NCBI GenBank assembly: GCA_028532985.1
Contig: JANCIK010000008.1
Location: forward strand, 1,302,001 to 1,366,000
Length of the DNA: 64,000 nt
Direction: 5' to 3'
Source: Stropharia rugosoannulata
Lineage: Eukaryota; Basidiomycota; Agaricomycetes; Agaricales; Strophariaceae
Position 1 is the first letter of the stretch. Each line of letters starts with the position of its first letter. Under the pieces are notes generated by a model. That model was given only the letters and a program-made list of their open reading frames with translations, was not told the origin of the DNA and ran no database searches. The position numbers and the translations under genes are program-made. Of the stretch, positions 55,501 through 64,000 are shown piece by piece.

Positions 55501-57317
55501 TCAGCCATATAAATGCACATGTTGACTTCCGCCGGTACCTGTCTCTTCGCGTTCCCACCAGTCCAGAACCCGCCACATCAAATCGACCCATTCCTCCTCC
55601 GCCGTGCGTCGTCTCCCGTCCTTCCCTGTCGATTCCCCCTTGCCAACGCCTGCGATCCAGTGTTCGGCTTCCCCACGTGCCTCGAGCGCACGCCATGCGC
55701 TCCTTAGCGGTCCCTTGTGGGCATAAATCTCCTTCTCCCATGGTTTGGTTTTATGCGGCGGTGTAGTCGACTCGGACAACAGATGCGCCAGTTCATCCAG
55801 CGCGTCCCTGTATTCAAATTGCTCATCTTCAGGAATGCGTTGCCATTGTTTGGAAATGTATTCCTCGATTTTGTAAGATTCGGGGTGTCCGCCTTCCGAG
55901 ATGTACTGCGCCTTTAATGACTCCTTTCTCTGCAGTAGAGAATCCTCCTCTCCGCGCCACATGTCTGGGCTGATAGATGATGCATGAGCAAACGCAGCTA
56001 CTGCAGCGCGGGCCTGGCATTCAACCAAAGGAAGTGGAGCCACGCGCACTAAGAGGCCTAGGAAGGCAATGGAAGTCGGAGGCGGCTCAGAGACCATCTC
56101 TGAGAAATCAGCGAAAGAGCTAGACGGCATTGAATGAGCGAAACCTGGAAATGGGAGGACGTGACGAGCGAGGGGTGATACACCCCATGTTGAGTTGACA
56201 AGAGACTTGGAAGCAATTTCTACGGGAGAAGACAATACCTTTGGGAGGCTGAACATAGGTAGAATACTTTCACGGATATCGTCTAAAGAGTTTGGAACCC
56301 TCCCTTCGAAAAACGGGAAGTCGACCTCATAGCCAGTTGCCAGAATGCAGTAGTCAATTTTTTCTTCCGTTCCATCAGTGAATGTAATAGTCTTAGTACG
56401 CAAGTCAAAATGGCTGGTGCGTGGCTTGGTTACAGGGGCCTTTTCAGATGACCCACTCGACGTTGGCGGACCTTTTCCTTTGCCAGAAGATGAAAAGACC
56501 ACTCGACCGGCGACATCTAATAGGTCACTCGCCACGTCAATGCCACTGGGACCACCCCCCACAACTAAGACTGTGATTTTGGACAAATCAGAAAAGGGAA
56601 TAGATGCAACGGGATTCCGATAGTACATCGAATGGGAAGCTAGACCTTCGTCGAGCCAAGACTGCAGACCGGAAATGATGGGATAGCGGGGACGATTGTG
56701 ATGGCCGTTGCAGACAAACAACAAGTCGCAATCGTGGTCTTCGTGTTGCATACCATTCACGGAAGAGACACTAACTGAAATTCTCCATCTATGCTTTTCA
56801 TAGTTCCATCCCACAGTATCGACTCTGGAGCGCAGTCGGATGTGAGGTAGCAGCCCAAAGTGATCAGTGAAATTCCTCAAATAGGCTTCGACGGCTGCAG
56901 CTCGCGGAAAAAGAGGCGTTTCCGGTGGGAAGGGGAAGGATGAGAAGCACATAACCGGGTGTGGTAGATTGGTCGTCAACGAGTCGTAAAGTGGGGTCGA
57001 AGGTAGTGGTTGACATTGAGCAGATCCATCGGACAAATTGTCAGCAGGAAGCCTACATACCGTCAGAAGATATCGCGACTTCAGCTATAGTAGAACGCAC
57101 CAGACTCCACCTACATCCTCGCGAGCTTCAAACACTTGAACTGACCATTGCTTTGAATGATAGTGGGGGCTGTTTAGTACTGTCTTGAGAGCCACGAGAC
57201 CTGCAGGTCCGGCACCGATGATGCAGATGTTCTCTGAGCCACGGTTCTGTTAGCAGAGTGCATTTACTTCAAAACGAAGATGGAAGAGTTATGCATACTG
57301 AGTGTCTCGTCTACCAT
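55501..57317 (-). CDS. flavin-containing monooxygenase
   Basis: Three exons (57317-57299, 57233-57101, 57052-55501) join in phase to 567 residues. The FAD-binding GAGPAG lies near the N-terminus (CIIGAGPAGLVALK), followed by FEAREDVGGVW. The FMO fingerprint region reads FVCNGHHNRPRYP, the second dinucleotide motif VVGGGPSGID, and LATGYEVDFPFF is the usual late motif. Such enzymes use NADPH and oxygen to oxidise soft nucleophiles or, in Baeyer-Villiger relatives, ketones; the substrate cannot be told. The next gene on the same strand is an oxidoreductase. A longer start upstream was not seen. Confidence 0.9.
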
Positions 57318-57801
57318 GGTTGGTGAAGAAACACGAAGTAATGAGCAAGATAGATTATCTCCAAATCACGCCATCATCATTCTGCATTTGTACCATGAGT
57401 TTGGCCTTGTGTATGCGTTGTATACGCGTTATGTACGCGGCGCCACCAACATGGTGTCGACAAATCCAAACAGAGTGGCAAACAAGGACTAAATACCTTC
57501 CTAGATTCAATATCTGGAGGCTGAGACTGCAGACTACAATTCCCAAATTAAACTGAAACTGAGCCGCAATCATTCCAAAGAATTTTCAAAGGTATTCTAT
57601 CTGTGCAACCAGTATACATAGTCTCCGTGATCAATGAGCGCAATGAGCTCGATTGTGACATTATTGACGATAGCAGACTTTATGGCCAGTTTTTTGTTTG
57701 CAGTAGCACTCAATCGAACAGTTGAAAACTTGTAACACATTTTACCAGTGTCATGGTCGGAGGCCTTGTAAGTAACTTGGTCACAGTGATAGCGTAAATA
57801 T

Positions 57802-58784
57802 CTAGTGATCAAAGGCTACATCTACACTCCACTTTTCTGCAGCCCGAACATCCTTTTTCACCCCTTCCAAATGCTCAGAAATGACCTTAATAGCATCTTT
57901 CCCAATGGGCACGCGGAGACCAACGCCGTCATCTATGGCTATTTTATATATCTCGCGGGAAGCTTTGCTGGGGTCTGATCCGTTTGCATCTGCATGCCCC
58001 TCTCCGAAATACTTTCGGGCGCGATTTCCACTGAGGTCCTCATTGGTATACGCCGGATGACGGGGGGCGACGGTTATCTTCGTCGGGTTTAAAGCCCTCG
58101 TCCTGAATTCACCAAGTTGCAGAGTGGTGATTTTGATGTTCCACGAGGGGTCTAACTCGCCAGCTAGAGTCCCCATTGCACCTTCAATGGCGTGCTTTCT
58201 ATTGTCAAATATTAGAATTTGGACAATAATTTCTCAGTTCAAAACTCACGAAGCTGTATAAAGTGCAAGAACAGGCATAGAGACTATTCCAGCCATGCTG
58301 GACACCTGAAGGAAGCGGCCTCCCTGCGGTTTGTTGACGTCTCTGAAAACACGCAGGGACTCGTTGGCTACATTCACCGAGCCCCAGAAATTCACATCGA
58401 ACATCCGACGCCCAGCTTCCTCTGTTGTCGATTCAAATTCGGCAACATCCGCATAACCTGCATTGCTATACACGACATCGATGCGACCAAACTTGTCGGC
58501 GGCCTGCTTGAAGGCGTTCTCAATGTCGTTGATAGATACGACATCGAGTTTGACGACAAGGAGTTGTTCCGCTGGATATTTCAGAGCCAGGTCTGCTAAG
58601 TCCTTAGGGTTGCGCATCGTGGCGACGACTTTATTTCCTTGTTCAAGGAGGTACACAGTCATCGCCTTCCCCATACCGGAAGAAGCACCTGTCACTAATA
58701 CAATGTCGGTAAGTCAAATAAGCCATGATTGATAGTTGAGCTAGTATACATACCAAACCAAACTTTATCCTTGGAAGAGTGCAT
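57802..58784 (-). CDS. short-chain dehydrogenase/reductase
   Basis: Exons 58784-58754, 58694-58250 and 58198-57802 give 290 residues. The nucleotide-binding TGASSGMG follows VWFV at the N-terminus, SNAGYAD is the NAG motif, LQVSSMAG carries the catalytic Ser, and YTASK (split by the second intron) is the YxxxK site. Length and motifs fit a classical SDR. The cofactor and substrate are not clear. It is tandem with the monooxygenase, 484 bp downstream, and the two may act in one pathway (inference). The gap 57318-57801 holds no other gene. Confidence 0.9.
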
Positions 58785-59920
58785 ATGGCCAAGCTTATCT
58801 GAACTTGGAAGATATGAAGATAATATTCTAGGTTGGCTATCGACCGAACATTATATACAGGCAAAGTTGCATTAATCAGCAAACAGCTTAGTGGATCCAA
58901 CGCCGTGCAGAAGGTACTATTTATAAGAGGAAAGTAGTGACAAACCGGCTGAGTAAGTTGCATAGTAGGCATCTCGTAAATGTCCAGCGGAAGCGAGAAA
59001 TCTACAGTGATTCATTGTCCACAGACGGTAAATAGGCAAGGGCTCTCGAGTAAAATTTTGAAAGGCAGATGGAAAAGAGGGAAACGGATAATGCATGTTT
59101 TGAGAAGTCCCGGATACGACAGTGAATAATACATAATGTATGAGGAATAAGTATGTCAATACCGAAAAGAAATCAACGATGTGATAAACTCGAAGTGGGG
59201 GCAAATAGTATAAAGTATGTACAGTTTGAATGGTATAAATGGGAACATAGAAATCTAAAACGAGGGAAGAAAGATATAAAAAACGAAGGAGTGGAAGGCA
59301 AGATCATTATACGTCGTGAGAGCGTGAATGTCAATGCGGGATTGTCAGTCAAAGGAGAGGCGGTGAGCTCATTGGTAATGGGTGACATGATAGGAATCGC
59401 TTGGGGAGGTATAGTAATATGCAGGGGAATTCATACGAAGAATATTATGGATGCCGAGGGAGGAAGAAAGCGGAGGTATCAGGGAGTAGCGTAGACCACA
59501 GGAATGAAAACAAAGGAATGTGGATGTGGACCTGCCTTTGGCCTACGCTGAAGGGAGGGGTGGTATTACCAGGAGAGTTAGTGAAGGAATCCCTGACAAA
59601 TCAAGAGCATCGATAAGCTCTGTGAGTCCTGAGGGCGGGACATGCAACAAAGCATCGCTAGAGCTACAAGCAGGGATATTGATGCAGCGCCGGCGTCGAC
59701 CATCGGCTCCGACAGCGATGCAAAAGCTGGGCTGTAGCACAAAGAGCATTGGAATGCTCGTGGCAAGCAAATGAGTGTGGGTGTCTGCTGTGTGTGATTG
59801 AAAAGCTATACCCCTCGGAGTACCAAAGGTAGGGCTGTGTGTGTGAAAGGACGAATTAATGGTGCGGCTCGAATGCCGGGGAAGTTAGTGAACGGTATGA
59901 TAGTAGAATTCCTGCGAAGG
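58785..59920. other. intergenic, no gene seen
   Basis: About 1.1 kb between the SDR start and the kinase stop. It should hold the SDR promoter and the kinase 3' UTR. ORFs here lack recognisable motifs. Confidence 0.5.
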
Positions 59921-62509
59921 TCATGCCTGTTTCTCCCCCTTTTCAGTGAACCGCTCGCCGCCTTCTCCGCCACGCATGATGGCCTTCATGAAAGAGAAGA
60001 AGCGGTCCCCATATTCTCCAGGTGGAACAGGACTTATCTTGTGCTAATGAATACAACGATGTTTGGTAACTGCTTCGAGATGAAGACAAATTAAGGGACT
60101 TACGCGATCAGCTTTCATACCCTTCCACATATGCTCCACCTTCTTGAAGAAGTTGTACGGGGTGAGGATGTCGATCACGCCAAGGTAGTAAATCGTGTTC
60201 TCAGGGTCATTATTTTCGTCCGTTGCTCGCAGTCCACTTTCATCTTGATAAAATAGAAAGTGCTGTCGATCCCCTGTGTCTTCTTCCGGCAGGCGGATGG
60301 TGTGTTTCCCAAGTCTTTTAGGATCCGAAGAACGCATCGCGCGACGCATCGCGATAGCCTCGGGAGACGACGATCCTACTTGTGAGGACTTCGTGCGGCG
60401 CTTCTCAGGTAACACAGGCTGAGAGAAAACGACATATGAGCGTGGAACTTATAACAATATGTCCGTCAAGAACATACCGAGAAAACTTTCAGCGTATTCC
60501 TCCGCAGGTTATCCCTGTTTCCACGGCTCAGGTGGTGAATGCCCACCAACAAACTATAATCCATCACGTGAATGCTCTTCAAGAACTCGGTATCCCGCCG
60601 CAGCTGCTCCGTTAGCAGTGCACGTTTTTCGGGGCCCAACTCGAGCATTTTGTTACGATTAATCCAGTTCATGTCCTTCATGACCGCGCGGGGATTCTGG
60701 GCGGCTTTATCTTCCGGATACTCGCGGCCAACAGTACTGCCTTTCAGGTCGTACGTCTCATGAACATCTTTATGGGGAGGGAAAAGGTTGTTCATGATGA
60801 CGAAGTGAATCTTGCGGCCATGGGGCAACTTGACACGGTGCAGGCCGTAAAACCGACTAAGTAGTGTGTGCGGATTCTCCTGGACATGAGCATAGTACTT
60901 TTTAAGAATGCTGAGAAGGAACTTGTGTTCCGAGTGACGGATAGTCTTGATGATGAATCGATAGTCGCATGAAAAATAGAAAAACGAGCCCGACTTGCCC
61001 GGCGACCCGAGTTCAGAGAGAATGTATTTCGCAGTGAGGGAGAGCAGATAATCGGCAGGGTCCAATTGAAAGCTATCTTCACGCAGATAGCGAAACACCC
61101 AGGGAGCATAATCTTTGAACTTGAAATCATATTTGGCAGAAGGTGTAAGTTCATTTCCGATGCTGTACAATATTAGAACAATGTAATCTGACATATATTG
61201 TTAACTCACATATCAAACGAGAACTTGTGCCGAGCCGTGAAATCCTCGTCGGTCAAAGGTCGCTTGATCTTGGCCTGACAGCGTGACACCTTGAAATCAA
61301 AAATAGATGAGTTTCCAACAACATTGCCTCAAACGATTATCAGTGACGCACGCCAATGCGGATCCCGGTCAACATGTTGTACATGAGCACGTAGTTCACA
61401 TGGTCCTCGCCGATGAGATTGCCGACGAGTGGACCATCTTTTGGGCCATCCTTAGCACCCTGGTCGCCAGCATTGCGAGTTAAGGCCGCTTCCGCTTCTT
61501 GTTGCTGCTTAGCCCGCTTCGACATGCGCTCGCGGCGAATTCGCTCCGCTTGCAATTCGATGTCCGATTCCAGTTCGACCGTGAGTCCGCCATCGACTAG
61601 TATCGCGTCGTCGTACGGCTGCGAAAGACCTTTTCCGTGAGGAGGGTGTTGCTTCACTGAGAGAGGCGTCGAACCAGTGGTATTTCGGCGAGCCGGACGA
61701 CTGCCGGACGCGAGGGGCGGAGGCTGGAGATAACCATCGACAGACAGATGGGCATTGGCCTTTGACGACGACGGCTCGGAAAACGACGACGATTGCTGGT
61801 GGTGGGGCAGAACCGGAGAAGGGGATGTCACGATGGTGTACGGTGTGCTGTACGATGCCTGGGTGTCCGTTGACGACCGTTGCAGCTGCGCAGGCGTGAC
61901 ACCATGCCGTGCATACGTTGTGGTTGACGCGGGTGCTACAGGTGCTCCATCCGCATTCATTGAATCCGCACGTAAGGGTTCAGCTGCCAGGGGGGCGTCT
62001 TGCACCCAGAAACGGTCTGCCTCTTCTTCGTCCGCGCTTTGTTCTACGCTGGCGGGCGGAGATGGGGGAGGCGGACCTGCTTGTAGAGTAGGCTGAACGG
62101 CATGTAGAACAGACTTTCCCACTCGTTCAAAATATGACTGGGGCACAGGGCCAGACTCGATCTCAACGACGTCGTCCGTAACCTTTACTATGTGTATCTC
62201 CTGAGTTTTCGCCTTCGCCATGGCGTGGATCGGATTTACAGTTGGAGAAGGGAGAGGTGGTGTATCTCGTTCTCGCTGGGGGCCGATCGTATTCACTGAC
62301 GATGAGATAGACGGTGTGAAGGACGAGCGTTGATCCTGCGCTGTACGATAAGATGACGACACGGCCGAGTTCGTTGAGAGCAGACTCTGTCGGGACTGCT
62401 GTGTGCCGTCGAACTTTTCATATTGAAGCCCGGCCCTTCCATTCACCGCCGTATGCGGTGTTGGGGAGGACGAATCCTGACGGTGGGGAAGTATGGCGGC
62501 GCTGGCCAT
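59921..62509 (-). CDS. MSS4: phosphatidylinositol-4-phosphate 5-kinase, Mss4 type
   Basis: Five exons (62509-61352, 61289-61210, 61162-60478, 60418-60104, 60037-59921) keep phase throughout and give 784 residues from ATG 62509; an in-frame ATG at 62563 is an alternative. The first ~370 residues are low-complexity and poorly conserved. The kinase core has RPLTDEDFTARHKFSFD, KSGSFFYFSCDYRFIIKTI, MNNLFPPHKDVHETYDLKGS, the catalytic-loop motif MDYSLLVGIH, and VIDILTPYNFFKKVEHMWKG followed by the specificity loop ADRISPVPPGEYGDRF. The enzyme makes PI(4,5)P2 at the plasma membrane, which controls actin and endocytosis in yeast. No defect is seen. Confidence 0.93.
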
Positions 62510-62933
62510 TTTCGTGATGAAAGAGTAAGGGATAAGGTCATTCAACGTGAAAATCCAATTCATGTGGCTGTGCTTATGCCGAAGTGCCGCTCAAGCTCGA
62601 TAGACGAAGTACGACGACCAGGTTCAACGAGTACCGTTATTCCCAGAGTATTCAGTTCAATTATACATGCTCTGATCAGGGTTGCACAATGTATACATAG
62701 CAGCGCATTCAGCTCCTTCAGAAATAGGAATATTTACTATTAGTATGCGAATCTCTCCAGAGTACTTGGCAATAGCCATTTTGTAGTTACCTCGAAAGGC
62801 GTCAACTAGTAATATGATACAACAAACAGTGGCATATGTATTACATTGATATTACGGAGATAAATATAGAGAGAAGGGCGGACATGAAGACAGGAAGGTA
62901 TAGAGAACACGTAAAGGTGAGCAGAGATGAAAA

Positions 62934-64000
62934 TTACTCGCTGACGTACATGTCGTCGTCTTCAGGGGGAGCTGCCGCAGGTTTCTTCGCACGAGTAGCT
63001 GTTGCTATGCTCAGCTTCAACTGATACGATCATATAGAAATACAAGCTCACCTCTTTTTGCTGCTTTCCGCTTGGCCGCAGCCTTCTTGCCTTCAACCCG
63101 CTTCTCGAGGGCTTGATCTTCTTGCCCTTGAGATCTGTGCTCCTCTAAAATCTATTGATAGTCAGAGTTCGTGAGCAAAGTACAAACAGTAAACGAAAGA
63201 TGGTGGTTACCTTTTCGAACTCATTCAACTCGGTGTCAGGTTTGTCCTTTGACTTATTCTGCCTCGCCTATATCCGTCTCGTTAGCAGGGCAGACAATGT
63301 GTATAAATGGTCTTGACCCAAATTCACCTTTGTAAGAATTTCGCTGAACCTGTCAAACACCGTAGGCTCATGCAGTTTATCCCGATAGAATTGCAGTCCT
63401 TCGATAAGTTTCCGCACCGAACGCTCGGATTTGAATGGAAGCAGAGAAAGACAGAACGATATATCGCGCCATTGTCGAGGGTCTTCGCTCAATCGGAATC
63501 GCTGACACAGCTTCTCGACCACATTTTCTGCTTGCTTTTCCTGCAGAGATCGTCAGTGGATGTCTTTCATCAGTGACAAAAGACAGCACCTTTTCAATGT
63601 ATGTGAAGATATGGCGGAGGGTGTTTTTGAACATCTCCTCGTCAACGGCATGCTCGCCAGAGGACAAGTGGCTGATAACTACGGAACTGATGAACCTCGA
63701 TCCCTGAGTCGCAAATATAAAGACTGACCATCAGGCAGATTATTATAAATAGCATTTTCCTTGGTGGATAGTTCCTTGAAGAACAGCTTCGCCAAATCCG
63801 AGATACGAGGCTCAGGGTCTTCAATACACTTCGCCATTTCGCCTAGTTGGCCCTTGACCTTGATCATGCCGTTGAGAATCAGATGCGTGAGCACCATCAG
63901 GGTGTTCTTTTTCACAACGAAATCTTTGTCCGATAGACCCTTGTACAGTTCATTGCTGTTCTCGTCGATGATACTATTGAACGAGACAGCGACGTCCCCC
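62934..64000 (-). CDS. CND1: condensin complex subunit 1 (Cnd1/NCAPD2), C-terminal part, runs off the right edge
   Basis: Exons 64000-63729, 63678-63590, 63540-63328, 63267-63211, 63151-63052 and 62998-62934 read in one frame. Family blocks are VVKKNTLMVLTHLILNGMIK, GQLGEMAKCIEDPEPRI, LAKLFFKELS, AIYNNLPD, QAENVVEKLCQRFRL and FCLSLLPFKSERSVRKLIEG. This is the C-terminal HEAT-repeat part of condensin's Cnd1, which binds the SMC-kleisin core and acts in mitotic chromosome compaction. The end is a basic stretch (EGKKAAAKRKAAKR) and DDDMYVSE. The N-terminal part lies beyond 64000. Confidence 0.93.

Noticed and set aside
61413..62096. Plus-strand ORFs opposite the kinase N-terminus.
   Set aside because: Shadows of the low-complexity part of the MSS4 first exon.

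Overview
The window looks like a piece of a basidiomycete nuclear genome, probably an agaricomycete. Protein genes are split by GT-AG introns of about 45-80 bp. The repeats include a Plavaka-type (KDZ-superfamily) DNA transposon, a DUF6532-like gene and LTR retrotransposons typical of that group. No ribosomal RNA gene, CRISPR array or prokaryotic feature was seen. All assignments come from reading motifs by eye; no search was run.

About 54 kb is a nest of mobile elements. For clarity the Ty3/gypsy families are called Ty3-A to Ty3-D here. (1) Positions 1-10382: the 3' part of a plus-strand Ty3-B copy (B1) with its LTR at 9166-10382. It carries a spliced antisense zinc-finger gene (242-8569), and that gene is interrupted by a complete Ty3-A chromovirus (1754-7946) with identical LTRs and a 5-bp target duplication. 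(2) 10383-18504: a coiled-coil gene, a broken Plavaka transposase whose middle third is inverted and joined to an AT-rich insertion, and a divergent DUF6532-like gene. (3) 19111-54159: LTR and gag of a Ty3-D element, then a Ty1/copia 3' part on the minus strand, then a Ty3-C element with both LTRs, then the 5' part of a minus-strand Ty3-B copy (B2), then the chromodomain, accessory ORF and 3' LTR of Ty3-D. That 3' LTR is split by a Tc1/mariner element, which is itself split by a hAT element.

The most unusual feature is the extra gene content between pol and the 3' LTR. Ty3-C carries four short genes on the strand opposite to gag-pol, each with a TATA-like box 30-65 bp before its first ATG; the best one is a four-exon gene with a six-cysteine zinc-finger-like exon. 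Ty3-B carries, in the same slot, a five-exon antisense gene with a comparable six-cysteine exon. The two families share the same primer binding site and the same polypurine tract. Ty3-D instead has a long sense-strand ORF with two zinc knuckles after its chromodomain.

Positions 55501-64000 are ordinary host sequence with four genes on the minus strand: a flavin-containing monooxygenase, a short-chain dehydrogenase, a phosphatidylinositol-4-phosphate 5-kinase (Mss4 type) and the C-terminal part of condensin subunit Cnd1, which runs off the right edge.
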